64,000 bases of DNA. Source: Crotophaga sulcirostris. Taxonomy: Eukaryota > Chordata > Aves > Cuculiformes > Crotophagidae. The translations under genes were made by a program, and so were the position numbers. Position 1 is the stretch's first letter, and every line of letters starts with the position of its first letter. Positions 1-12,365 of this stretch are shown one piece after another. The stretch lies in the NCBI GenBank assembly GCA_013397455.1, contig VYZB01000030.1:1458334-1522333 (forward strand), read 5' to 3'. A model generated the notes under the pieces. That model searched no databases. It had not been told where the DNA came from and was given only the letters and a program-made list of their open reading frames with translations.

Positions 1-721
1 ATTCTTTTTCTTTTTTCTCTTGTCACGCTTTTCTGTCCCATGAAATATACTATGTTCGTCCCGCTGAAGCTGCTATAAATGATAGTCTGTCAGTGCTGCC
101 ATTATAAGTCCTTTTTTTAAATAGTTTATCATTCAAAGGCGAAGATTCATTTTCTCTTCTCATCACAACTGATGCTGAGTGAAAAAGGTCAGACACAGGC
201 TACTGTCTAAAATATAACCCCTCTGGATTTTTAAATATAACCATGAAGTGTTGTTGAGCAGAGATGGGTCAATAAGACTCCAAAATAAAGAGTCACCAGC
301 ACTGCACCCTATGAAGCCATGTGAGACACTGGATTGGAAAAGTGAGTCTGAAATAATGAATATTGTAATTATCCTTTATTCTGGAAATAGTCTTAACTAG
401 ATTCCCACAGTCAGACTCCTTCAGAGTTTGGGAGATACATGAACCAGATCTGGTTTTGCAATCTGTGCACATAGAAAAAGAAATTATTTCAGCTTTTTCT
501 ATGGCAGGCAGAAATAGCAGTATTACCAGGAACCACAGGAAGACAAAGAGCAGCACACAGTGTCAATAACTCCACATAAATTTCAACTTCTGCATAAGCT
601 TTTGGATTCTATTGGGATGAAGAGGGAAGAGAAAGCAATCCAGGAATGAAAGAGAGAAATCTGACCTGCATCGTAGATGGATGATCTATTGCTAGAAGAG
701 TAAATGTAGAATAGCCCAATG
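1..721. other. Non-coding stretch, no feature recognised
   Basis: AT-rich unique sequence that opens with a pyrimidine-rich run (1-20). The only notable open frame is an 87-codon minus-strand frame near 293-556 with a hydrophobic start. It shows no family motif, and frames of this length are common by chance in AT-rich DNA. No repeat family, tRNA-like box or paired splice sites were recognised. Confidence 0.6.
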
Positions 722-844
722 GCAGTTAACCTCCCGGTGTCCAGATTTCTCATCCGTAAAATGATAATAATGATACTTGCCTTTGTGAAGTACTTTGAGA
801 TCTGTGGTGGAAAAGTGATGTATAAAGACAGACATTGTTATTTC
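722..844 (+). repeat. Degraded MIR-like (amniote tRNA-derived SINE) fragment
   Basis: This segment follows the characteristic 3' half of amniote MIR-type SINEs. In order it shows a pyrimidine-rich block ending in TTCTCATCCGTAAAATGATA, an ATAATGATACTTGCCT block, then GTGAAGTACTTTGAGATC, and finally a GATGTATAAA-like block. The order and spacing match what I know of the family (CATCTGTAAAATGGGGATAA, then TAAAGCGCTTTGAGATC, then TATAAA), with many substitutions. The tRNA-related 5' head is not recognisable. The element is very old and shared across amniotes, so it does not narrow the species. The family assignment is from memory of the consensus, not from a search. Confidence 0.7.
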
Positions 845-3563
845 AAAGGAACAAAGAATAGCAGGTGTCACAGATCTGGAATTATACAATAGACAAATAT
901 TATAGGGAGAACAGTGGGAGCCAGCAGTACCCTATAGTTTGTTGTAGCTTTCATAATGTTGGTGATTCCTATTCAAGTGCAGTATTTCAGGTTATCACTC
1001 CACTGGTCAGTTATCAGACTGGGGATGAGAAACTGCTTATTTTGCTGGAAGAACATAATTGCAATCAATAGAAATAACCTGATGAGGAACAATTAGCAAA
1101 TTTACTAATTCTATGCAGCTTTCCCAGAGAAATTCCCGAACGCTTGTTTTTTTTGAGGATTCCCTAGTTTTCTCAGCCCCCAGTGACTTTCTGTAACAGC
1201 AACACAAGTTGCCCTTTGGGGAAAACACTTTTTCTTCCCCCCAAAAATCTGCATATTTCCCTGTTGAGGATGGTATCTTTCATGTGATTCTTCATCAGGC
1301 TGAGTGTTTTTGCTCTACCTCTCCCACATCACTTCCAGTCTGTCCCAAGATACAGTCTAGGGGGAGCCACAGGTCCATCCTTATTGAGCCCCTGCCTGGC
1401 TTTCCATGATGCTCCCTTTCGATGCTTCCTTTTGTCTTCCTCCGCGCTGTGACCCAGTGCTTACCGAAGGAAATCAGAGTGGAATACAGTGGAACAGATT
1501 AATATCCATTGTGAAGGGATGTGGGGAATACACAGTCACACAGCCTGGATGCTTGGCAGCTCCGTGTGCAACAGGAGGGGAAAATGAAAGCGAAAAGTGC
1601 ATGCATCAGAGGAACAGCAGCTGGGGCCCTTTGATTAGTCTATACAGATCATGCCTGGAAAAAATCAGAGGGGGTTCTTGTCCCAGCAGTGGCACTAAGG
1701 TCAGACCACTGCTCACACCAGCACCATCTCCAAGCAGAGCACATCACTCATGCGTCGGTCGAGCAAAGATCATGGAAGCTGTGAGGCTGTTGGCCTCATG
1801 TACAAATACGCTTCCCTGCAGACTGCATAGGGGAGGAAAAATGAGGGAAATGTATGAAGTGCAATGATTTCAGTCCAGAATAACTTTGCCAGTGATAACA
1901 CACAGTCCTCTTTATAACTTTGACCTCATAGCTCAAAAAGAATTGCAGGTGTTTAGGTATCTAAAACTAGGCAAAGACTTCAGCCACCAAAGCTTTTGAG
2001 TTCATCCACAAAGAGATAAATTATCTCCTATATCAAATGCATTCGGAGAGGGTAAGAGGAAAGAGTTTAGCAATCCTGCTTTGTCTCAGGCTGTTCTTCA
2101 GTGCAGAAGGGAGAAATCCAGGGAACAAGAGTGAGAAGACAACGAAGGAGTATGCCCACACAGCACAGCCCTCACTTGCCCGAGGAAAGCCACTGTCTCT
2201 GCTGATTGCCTGCTGTTCTGCCGACTGCAACACGGGGCCCCAGCCAGCAAATTGCCACCTAACGCATGCACAATAATGGGCATTTCAAGTAGCTTTTGAA
2301 ATCCCAGTCTGGATAATAATGGAGTAGTCCAGGCTGTCCAGCTGAGCTAAGTACACGTCTGAAGAACGGTGTTGAGACGATGAGACAGCTGTGAAAAGCA
2401 GTTCTGCCTGTGTCGCTCTGTCCCCTGCAGATCAGCTGGTTCAGTTGAGGCAGTGGCTCCTTCCCTCCATGTGCTCTCAAATCCCAACCCAGGCAAAGCA
2501 ATGTGAGGTATCCATGATGATGCAAGAGTCAAAGGATACCAAAAGACTGGACTTTTAATATGTGTGCCCATAGGTCAACAGAAGTCTCCACCTCCAAGCT
2601 TTTCTCAGCCATACCCACCTGCCAGTCTGTTACACACAAGAAAAGGACTTGCTACTGACCAACAGCTGGCGGTGTTCCCTCCAACAACATTTGCCACGAT
2701 TTTCAAACTCATGCCCAATCCTCCTCTGCAAAACCCATAGGGCTCCTCCATTTACTCAACTGTACTAGTTTGGGAAACCACTGTGTCCTCTGCCTCCCTT
2801 CGTTCACTTATATTTTGCATAAGGAATAAAGAATCACTTGGATTAAAATACAAAACATTCTCGTAACATTTGTATTACTCCCTTCAGCCCTTCTCCCAAA
2901 CTGAAACTAAACATAGCAAAAAACAGTCTGCTGGTTGGAACAAATACAAATAACTTAAAGAGAAAATAAATAAATTAAAAAAATAAATTAAGCTCAGGTT
3001 GCTCTCATACCATAACCTATATGAGGTGATTTATCTTCCACCTATGATGGCACTAGCAGGACATTTTAATGTACCAGATTACAATGGTTTCATGATCACT
3101 GAACAGAGACGTTACTGTAAAGCATAGGAGTGACTTGCTGGAACTTTAACTAAAACTACTGTGCACTGTGTCCAAGAAACAGCTGCCTGATCTCTTGCAT
3201 TTGTGGAATAATTTTGAGATCAGAAAAACACTTTGGGATTAGTTTTTTTCAGTTGGCAATGTACATTTGGTAACAGCAACTTTTTCCAGATTTATATTTA
3301 CTTCACTAAATCCTTCTCAGAGGCTGGAAGGGGGATCCAGAAATTTCATTTTGACATTGAATTTGTTATTTGAATCTAAGTGTTTCCTTTTGCTACTTTC
3401 AAACAAAATATTTTGATATTTCCTTTGTAAATTTAGTTTGGTTAGAAATTGCCTTCCGTTTTATTTTGAAAGTTGTGCTCCAAATCCAACTGTTAACTCT
3501 TGTAAAGGGACAAAAGAAATGTTTTGCTCAAACCAAGATTTTTTTTTTGTCTTTTATTTTCAG
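845..3563. other. Non-coding unique sequence
   Basis: Several short open frames occur here, the longest being 153 codons at 1406-1867 (+). The product there is compositionally mixed, with scattered Cys and Pro and no domain. I see no acceptor/donor pair around it and no homologous family. An A-rich patch lies at about 2954-2995, and the 3' end becomes T-rich before the exon-like segment at 3564. Confidence 0.6.
2954..2995. repeat. A-rich low-complexity tract
   Basis: Repeated AAATAAAT-type words separated by A runs form a tract of about 40 bp made almost only of A and T. This is ordinary low-complexity sequence. It could be the eroded A-rich end of an old retroposon, but no element body is recognisable next to it. 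Confidence 0.6.
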
Positions 3564-3684
3564 CTTGAAAATAACTGGTCAAAAACAACGCAGAAAAGAA
3601 ATATGCTTCCTAGAGAATCGAAAATTCAATTACCTGGAAAGCTCTTATTCTCATTTCAGTGTAAGGTCTTGTCTGCAGAGGGAG
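3564..3684 (+). other. Exon-like segment with strong splice sites (candidate)
   Basis: The segment is preceded by an almost unbroken pyrimidine tract (3540-3560) ending in TTTTCAG and followed at 3685 by GTGAGT directly after GGAG, a near-consensus donor. The 121-nt body is open in two of three forward frames. One reads Leu-Glu-Asn-Asn-Trp-Ser-Lys and ends near Lys-Val-Leu-Ser-Ala-Glu-Gly. The other is Lys/Arg-rich (ITGQKQRRKEICF). I recognise neither as a known family. It could be a coding exon, an exon of a long non-coding RNA, or a chance pairing of sites. A second AG at 3659-3660 would give a much shorter version. No partner exon was identified. Confidence 0.25.
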
Positions 3685-5003
3685 GTGAGTGTACAATGCA
3701 CTCCACTATGCATTTGCAGCCCAACCTGTTGCATAAAAGCTCCCCCAAATGGATGCCCTCCACTGAGAAAAAAATAAGTTAGACCATTAGAAGACAAATT
3801 TCACAAGTTGAAGGTAGAATGAAGCTTGGATTCAACCCTCTTTCCTTAGCTCATCTAAGGTCCAAATTGTCATCTGGACATGCCTTCACTGAGTGCCTGG
3901 GCCAACCTTATACCAACTCAAACACCTTGGTGAAGACGTTTTTAGAGAAAGGAGGAATCTCAGCCTTTTGTGCCCACTAAGAATGTCCTCCCAGGGCTGG
4001 GTAACTACATGACCACATTTTGGCCTAATTATTTAAACAACACTAATCCTACAAAATCCCCAGAACTCAGCAGATTTTTCCTATGAGGTAGGCTGTCTCA
4101 GAAAGGCTATGGAATGGTATCTTCTGAGTTCATCCTCGGACACTTCTACCAAACCTGGAGGGATACAGAATTTGGAGAATGTTCAAACAAATTTTCACAC
4201 ACCCAGGCCTTGAGCCTGGACTTGGTCTGGTGCAGCAGGTTGAGAGTAGCCTCTTGGGAAGATGTCCCTGATTGAAAGGCTACTGTCATCAACACAGTAA
4301 TTCTATGAGCCCAAATAATGATCAGAGGCTTGCTGCTGGCATCCAAGTAGGAACTTCTGCAGCAGGAAAACTGTAATATTACGTCTCAGAATTTGAGTCC
4401 CATAAAATGAGTTGTTTTTTTAATTTTCTTAATCCATTTTACTGGTCAAACAAATCCTGGTTTTGCCTGAAACCTTCCTGCCTCTGAGTCATCTACTTTC
4501 ATGCTCCACCTTGTCCACGGGATGAAACCTTAGAACCATTAACTCCAGTCATCCAGAATGTAGTCTGACAGTGACTACAAAACCTCCCTGGGGAGACTGT
4601 GAGTGCTGAAGCCATACAAATGGGACTACATGGCAGTCCACAGATCTGGTCTGCACACTATCAACCTACTACCCTTTCAAACACACAAGTGATGCTCTTT
4701 TGTTGGCCAGGCTGATGAACCACCACTTCCCTTCACTAGCAGAGCTCAGTGCATAGGGGAGTGCAGGGGGGGAAATGCAGAGCTGCTTTGTACTTGTTCA
4801 CAGCCTTATTCAGCTCCTGTTTTCCCATCAACAGCAGAGTCTGCAGGAGGCAAGACTGGAGGTTCTTCTGTGGGGTGCTACACTGCTGTATCACCTCTAT
4901 CAAACTCAGATATCATCGAATCACAAGGGATCAACAATTTTGCTCCTGAGATAGGCAGCTCGAGCTACCTTATCCAGGGAAATCACAGGAAGTGCGCTGT
5001 GCC
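3685..5003. other. Non-coding unique sequence
   Basis: No exon-like segment, repeat family or RNA gene was recognised. Short open frames on both strands carry no motif. Confidence 0.6.
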
Positions 5004-5065
5004 AAGTCCTGATACCACTTAAGTCAGTGACACAAGTCCAGTTGACCTCAATGAGACCAGGACTT
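5004..5065. repeat. Old interspersed-repeat fragment with imperfect inverted repeat
   Basis: The left arm (5004-5026, starting AAGTCCTG) pairs imperfectly with the right arm (5042-5065, ending AGGACTT). The terminal 8 bp match exactly, with about 15-17 matches over 23. The inner words (AAGTCAGTGACACAAGTCC, then TTGACCTCAATGAG) resemble a common ancient amniote repeat motif built on facing AAGTCAATGG and CCATTGACTT blocks. The resemblance is from memory and I cannot give a library name. No coding content. Confidence 0.4.
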
Positions 5066-8000
5066 ATGTAGCACCATTTAATTTCTATAGGCTTCTTGTG
5101 CAGTTTATGAAGCATATGTGCACTCTCTCTCTGCATGCTTATTTGACTTTCACACTCTTGATGGAAATGTGTCTTTATATATTTGCAAATAGCACAGCAG
5201 CTGTGTGTTTATACAACCTCATTTGAGGGCCACATGTATTCTCACCCTTGTGCTATTAATATTTATACTGTCACAACCACATACACACAAATACCTCATA
5301 TAAATACACATGCATGCTGTGGAACAATAAGGAAAACAGCTTAAAAACACTTCTGAGTCAGTCATGCTTTTAAAAAAATGTTCTTGAAAGACATTATGAA
5401 GGAACTTTTCACTAGATCCTGGGGACTTGGTACAAATTTCTGGTTTTGCAACCTTAGTTTCTGCACAGCAGCACCTCTCCCTGATTTGAAATGACCTGGG
5501 CCCAAGACATTTTGCAGAGTAAAGTCTGATATTTCAGCCAGTTGGGAGATAGACAATTCATAGAGCAGCCAGGACTGCCAGCATTTCGAGCTATTGAAGG
5601 CAGGGCAAGTGACTCCAGCTGCTGCTGCTGCTCCCCATCCAGTGTAAAAATCATTGTTCAGAGGGCCACGATGGAGCTGGATAACAGCTCTTGATGGAAA
5701 TTACATTTTTTAGGCAAAAATGCAGAATCAGGCTGCTTTAGTCAATCTGCAAATTACTCAACTTGCTTCAACTGCAAACAGGAAAAAAATCTGCAATAAC
5801 ATACAGCCTAGATGCTTTATTTTGACAATCTCAGATGAAACATTTTGATTTCCTCATGCTGAAAAGCTTTGCATTATTGAATTTGCCTCCATTTAATTTT
5901 ATCTATTCCAAAAGATGAACACTATTTGTTCCGTCCTAAATATTAATTATTTTTTAGCTTTCTGCTTTGCTAGAAAAATTGGTTTAAATGATCATTTAAG
6001 GTTGGCCAAGTGCAATTTCTTCTCTTCCTTCCCTCCACACTGATTTTCCAGCTCAGTCAATGAACCAGCTCCCTATGAGGAGATCAGGCCAGGCTTTTTT
6101 TCCAAGGTCCTGAGACCAAAGACCAAACATGTGAAGGTGTGCGTAGGATGGACTTTGTGCATCCATTTCCACAATGTGCACAAGGCAGAGAGCAAACAGC
6201 CTTGTTAAGTGTCCTCCTTTCCTTTCACAAGAAAACTTTGCTGTAAGACCACATGGCTGTTCTGATGCCAGCAAGTTCTCTGCAGATGGAGAGAGCAAAT
6301 AAAAATGTGCATATTTACATTATACATGCAGATTAGATAGTGTGCATTCCTCACAGCCTGTCCCTGAAACACCCTCCAAAAGGAGTGTGGGGGAGAATGC
6401 AAAGTGGAGTCCAACTCTATTCTCTTATTGTCTCACACCCACACTCCTGCTCTTAAACAACATGTATCCCTGCCTAATTAACCCTTTCTAGTGTCTTGCA
6501 TCATGGATAAAACTCTCAGTGACTGGCAATCTCTGTCTTAGTGCAAAAAGTGGAAATACTTATTTTCAGAGTACTGCTAAATTCAACAGCCAGAAGTATC
6601 TGCAGGATGGCAGTGGTAATAATAGGGAAATTAATTACTGCATTTCCTAACATTTGCATTATCTGGTGAAAGCAGAGAGTGGGCGTGTGGGTACATGGAT
6701 GTGTATGCAAGGGGTTACCCTGGCACGGAGCTAGAGCATCCAAGTGGTGAATGGAAGCCCTGTTGTAATTTACAAAGAGCTTTTGCAACTAGGCTGACTT
6801 CCACAGACCAGACCGTCCCCGAAGCTCTGTCTCCAAACACTTCTCCTCAACATGCCCAAGCCTCCTCTCTCATCACTGGATTCAGTCTCCCCTATTCACC
6901 TCTCTCCAGTACTCGTCACTACTCCAACCTCACCTCCCTATGCCACTGGGGAGAGGTCCTAGGGCTCTGTAGTGTCCTCTTAAGTACAAGTGTCCATTCT
7001 CATGGAAGTCCTACAGTGACCTGTCTTTTGGGAGAAGTGGGTTCTTGGAGGGAATAAGGAGCAAGCCAGCAATGAGCCTCCCAAAATCTGCTCCTGCAGA
7101 AGATTGAACATAGCTTCTTTCGAAGCAGTAGGAGTACAAATGGCAGAGCTGTATCAGATGCACCTGTCCTCATACTATGCTGGATGATGTTTGGTGTTAA
7201 AGCTCTTGCCTTCTGCTGTGCCAGGTCCTGGATAGCTGTTTGTGGACTGGGCTGCTCATTCCCACCTACAGCAAGACCACTGAGACAAGAGCTTGGGCCC
7301 ACAGTGAAACCACCAGCTTGTTCCAGGTGCTCCTTTCTTAAAGGGCCTGGAGCTAGACCTCTGCAGATGGAAAAAAAATCTGCAAGGAAATACGTCTGGG
7401 ATTATGCATCATTGACAGTTCCAGGCTAGCAAGAGCCTCCAGGCAATCAAAGAGCATTGTTTGGACCACAGAGAATCACCCTGTTGGGCACACATGCTCC
7501 CACACTCATCTGTTTCTCCTCTCTCAAACTGCAGCACTCATGCCTGCCTTCCCAAATGAGGTTCCTCAGGGCACTTGTTCTTCTGGCTCTTCAGCAAGCA
7601 ACATGCTCATTCACACATGTTCCCCTTGCCCTCCCACACAGCTCAGCATCACAGATCTCTATTAGGAAGTTATGCCCCATTTCTCTCCAGAAAATCCTTG
7701 CCGAGATCTGCCAGCTGTCACCTTGCTGACAGATGTTCTGCTCAGGCATATTCTATCATTTTTACATAGTGACAGCCTGGTTAAATATTTCACGCCTTGT
7801 GCCAAACTTTTAGTGCTCACAGTCAGTGTAGCCTAGACCAGCCTGGGCCATGCATGGTTTTGGGGCACCAATCCCTGAAGTCTTTGTGGCCTACCCTGCA
7901 GGTGGGTCACAAGGCTGTGCTTGGGAAGGAGCTTTTCTTTGAATTTGAGGTTGACTCTAGCCTTTTGAGCTGCAGAGAAAGCTGCCTGCACAGTACCAGC

Positions 8001-11000
8001 TGCAGGAAAGAGCTTGGCTGAATATAAGATATGAAGGAATGAGAGATTCATGGCATCACCCAGACAGATGAATAAATTATACTTTTTGATATATTTTTAA
8101 AGGTGCAGTTTTCCAATTTATATCCATGAGGTATAAATGCCTTTGACTTATTCAATACAGAGAAATCAACAGAAATGCAAAAGGTTATTAAGCATTGTAG
8201 TGTGGGGTAAGTGAGGTGAATGGCAAAAACCTGAATGGTGAATTCTGGGAGGAAGCACCCAGGGTTGTGGGATTTCTTGGGATACTGTGGGGTTTAGGGA
8301 TTATGAAAAGTGAGTCATTATGTGTTGTGATATAAGAAGCCTTCTCAGTTCCTTCTGCTAGGTTTTATAAAGTTCTTACTGCTGTGATAGCAATGATAGC
8401 AGAGCAAATGAAATACGGCTTAAAATCATAAGGAAGCTAAAACAATTTCCCTGTTTCATGTTGCACATTTACAGTCTCTTGTTCAAAGACCTGGCACATA
8501 GCTGTTTTATTCTGTTCTAAATTGGCTTTCACACCACTTTCACCAGCATTATAGCTAAGTGCTTTTAGCATCACACCAAGGAATGTGACTAATATCTCCT
8601 ATAGGTAGCTCATGAAGAGTTCTTTCTTGTGAAGGCTGTTATGGCCAGACCAATATAGCTGTTCCTAACACTGATGATTTTATATGACTGTGTGAAATTA
8701 AAGTTGTGGTTTAGAAAACCAAAAAAGGCACATGTTTAAGGTCCTAAATCAAACCCTAAACGTATGTGCAGACTTAAAGTTAGGAAATCGCTTTTGCATT
8801 TTAGAAGATGTTTGAACATCCAACCCTCATTCCCTCATTCACGTAGCATGTTGCCCATCCTGAGCTTTGGAGTCCCGTTTCCTTTAGTGTTACATCAATT
8901 TTACTTTCAGGCACTGTGGATAGGTCAGTGCGAAGCCTTGTCTATTTTTTTACGGTGCCGTGTATCAGCTCCCAGAACAGCAAGCGCAGGGTTAAACAAT
9001 TAGTCCATTGACAGCCTAGAGCACAGGAAAATGTAATGTTGGCCCCAGATTTTACTGCAAAAAGGGACACCACATACACCACACACCCCCTCCCCCATGC
9101 ACTGCATGAATGAGGCTGACAGATCACCACATTTACAGCATCTTAAATGCAGGTCTGGAGTCATTTTGTTTAAAATTGGGCAAAAATAGTAAAGTCAATG
9201 TGGCACAAAGTACCACACAAGTGTTGTGAATAAAAGCTTCAAAGGGTACTAAAGTGCCATTGATTACCTTTGAGAGCATCTTTAAGATCTCAAGTCCAAG
9301 ATAAAGAACTTACACATCCACTGTAATGTTAAACCATCATCTCTACGTTTCTAATAATCACCTTTTCTCTAGTAGAGAATCCAGCCATCAGCATCCTGTC
9401 AGGGGGTTCTCACTAAAGATAGACAAGGAAATCACAGCAAGTTAGACTCCTTCCTGTTAAGTTCTACAGTATTATGCCCTTTAAAGCCACTAGTGGTCAC
9501 CTCTGCTTTGGCAGCTAAGATTTTAGGAGGGGTTAACATGCCTGTTCTTAATGATGGTTTAATATCTTGCAATATCTAGAAAACTAGTTGGAATTCAGAG
9601 GTGGCAATAAGATGCCTCATCACCTTTCTCTGTATTTTTATTGTACCTCATACCAGGGCTTGTTTTATAGAAAAAGTATCTAATAAACTAAGATCATATA
9701 CATTTAGGGAGAGGAGAAGAAAATTACACGTTTGGTTGATAACGATAACACGATTGCCATATGAAGCTTTTGAATAGATACTGAGTGTCATTTTGAGAAG
9801 GAATTTAGGACGATACAGAATGAGCGTGGCATGAGTGGAGCGGATTTAAAACCTAAGAGTGCAAAATGGGGACAGGGAAAGAAAATTAAAATCACTCAGT
9901 GTTTCCACATGTAACCTCAAAGGACTGATATTTCTAGCTTTCTTGGAAATCAGTGACCTCCAGAAACACATGCCCATGGGTGATTTCAGGCTGGAACGTG
10001 TGTTCAGCATCCTCTAAGATAATGGGTGGAAGATAAAGAGAAGGAGGAGTAGGAAGAGGGAGCTGTTATTAACTAAAGGCAGGTATCCACATTGGAAAGC
10101 TGTGTCTTGTGCTGGTCTTCACAGTTGAAGAGAGCTGTCGGCAAATGAAAGGTGCTTCAGAAAAAAAGCCATGGTAATTCTTTCAAAGATGAAAAATGTC
10201 ATCTTTGACTCAAATCTCCACGCAGGCACATTACCAAAGACCAGTCAATGGGCTGAAAAGTTTTACATGAGGCACTTTTGTGACAATAAGCTCAGCCTGG
10301 AAGCCAGAAACAGCAAATTACAGTGGCTTGAAATGTGAATCAGGCAAAACATTTTAGGGCGTTTAGCATAAAGCATCCTTGCAACATTAATGCTTTTCTC
10401 ACTCTTGTTCACTAGTACCTTTCTTCTTGTTTCAACCTTTCAAGAGTTTCTCTCATTTGGGCTTGTCCAAAGCCTACTGAGTGATGACATTCCCTGCGAT
10501 ACTTTTCTGGAGTAAGAAGGAATGACAATAAGGTACATTTTGTGAGCACCACCCTCTGCTTGCAAGCCTCCCGTGACTGTTTTTAGAGTCAGATCACCCT
10601 CTAGGAAAGAAGCCAGCACTAGAGCCCCACTATCTCTACCTGTGTGGCCAGTAGCCCTCCACTCAACACACAGGCCACATGCACTGGGACAGGGAGCAGC
10701 TTGTGTTTGCAGGGACCTCCAAGGAGAACAGCCTGGAAATGTCACAACTGCTTTCCTTTACGGGCCCGCTCTTGGGAAGTGCAGGAAGGAGCTCAGTCTG
10801 GCCGCAGACTGCGGTAAGGAGGGTGCTGTCATGCAGAAAATCTTGGCAGAGCCTTCAACTGCTGAACCTTCTCCCAACACCACACAACCAACCCAGCCAA
10901 GCGAGCGACAGCTACTAACAGGCCACCTTCTAGTCTGGCCCAGTTCCGACTCGCTGTCTGAGCCAGCACTCTCTATCGCTGTGCTGCTTTACCTAGACTG

Positions 11001-11212
11001 AGCTGGACAGGTGGCATTGGCAAGAAACCAAGGAAAAGCAGTTCATTCCTGGGGAGTACTCTTCCATCCGAGATGGCACGTGATAGGAGATGTGGTGTGT
11101 ATTGGCAGCAAGATCAGATGTGCCTTATAGCAGTTTCTGAAGCTTTGGAACTAGCTCAAACTTGAAATTCAGTGGAATTTGGTTAACTTGTTCTGTTTTG
11201 TCTGAATAGCAC
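5066..11212. other. Non-coding unique sequence
   Basis: No gene was recognised in about 6.1 kb. It contains an ACA-rich patch at about 5275-5315 and a long pyrimidine tract ending in CTGCAG at about 7505-7533 that resembles a splice acceptor but has no convincing donor downstream. A 142-codon frame at 10573-11001 has no domain and relatively high GC for the window. No CpG island is apparent. Confidence 0.55.
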
Positions 11213-11231
11213 TTTTTTTTTTTTTTTTTTT
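11213..11231 (+). repeat. Poly-T run (T19)
   Basis: Nineteen consecutive T residues follow TAGCAC and precede GCATACAG. No recognisable retroposon body lies upstream on the complementary strand, so it is listed as a simple mononucleotide run. Length is likely polymorphic. Confidence 0.9.
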
Positions 11232-12280
11232 GCATACAGCTTCTGGCTTCATCTCCTGTTGGGAGTGCTGAAATTCCATCACAAAAGCTGCATCATCACT
11301 TAGCTTTTTTATTATTATAGACTTTCAGCACAACATGACTGCTAGTGAATCTCCAGCCATGCTGGAAATGGGAAAAAAGCAAGCAATAGGTCTTTAGATC
11401 ATGCAAAAAGACCATGTCTTTCTGTCAGCAGCCACCCCCATTTGCATTTCCCCTCTCCTCTAGCAACCAATGCTACCACAAGATGGGATTAACTGGAGGT
11501 TCCCTTTACCTTCAGAAAGATTACTTGCAGTGGGATGTATTTTTCAGAATGAGTGACAGCAGTGTGGTGGGAGGAAGAAAGTTCCCTTGAGCAGTCTCTA
11601 ATACCCCTCCTTGCATTCCCCATTCCTTAGTAATCTCTGTTCTGCAGGCTTGTCCTACCCAACCCTATTTAGCTAGTAGGTGCTGAAGGAATCAAAATAC
11701 AAGGTATGGCAGCTGCAGGCATCGAGTGGAAAAAAAATCCCCACTTGCACATGCAGAAGTCTAAAAGAGAGAGAGAAGGAGAGAAAAGACATTAAAGGAA
11801 AGACAACATTTGCAGCAGGCTGGTGTGTCCTTGACCGAAGGAGACATCAAAGGCAGCTTCAGTGATTTACTGTTTGACAGGCTGGCATCTCTGTGATTCA
11901 CGGAGCTAATCAATTAGGTGGTACATTTCCCCCTTCCCACCACCCTTTTATTTTTAACAGCTTCTTGCCAAGAGTGGAAATGCTCCAGGACCGAATGGAT
12001 ATCAACATCCAGACCACGCTGCAAGGGCCGAAAAATACCATCCCAGTAGGTCTGTAAGGGGGTCAAAACACTGCTAAAGGGGATTTGGCACAGGGGCAAA
12101 GGCAGTTTAGACCCCATTGGCAGTGTATGTCACATATTGCTGGGTCATATGACACAGTCGATGTTGCATAGTTGCACAGCCCCTCCATATGAACAATACT
12201 CCTACAGGCAGTAGGAGTGAACCTTTCTTAGACCAAAGTCTAAAAAACCTTCATAATTCCTCCCTGCCATGACATTAAAG

Positions 12281-12365
12281 CACATGGACATGCGCATGCA
12301 CACAAATAAAAGATGCACACAAAAACGCACAGGCACTTCAAGTACCTGCAAGCACACAGAGACAT
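12281..12365. repeat. AC-rich / GCATG-rich low-complexity patch
   Basis: Degenerate CA-rich sequence with repeated GCACA and CACAC words. Positions 12288-12304 alternate strictly between purine and pyrimidine for 17 bases, and they contain the 10-bp palindrome CATGCGCATG. Further GCATG words continue to about 12480. This looks like an eroded CA microsatellite. The alternating core is the type of sequence that can flip to Z-DNA. Confidence 0.55.

Noticed and set aside
1406..1867. 153-codon plus-strand frame
   Set aside because: No family resemblance and no exon boundaries; low-complexity Ser/Pro/Cys scatter only.
10573..11001. 142-codon plus-strand frame in locally GC-richer DNA
   Set aside because: No CpG island, start context or domain; the Thr/Pro-rich end is compositional.
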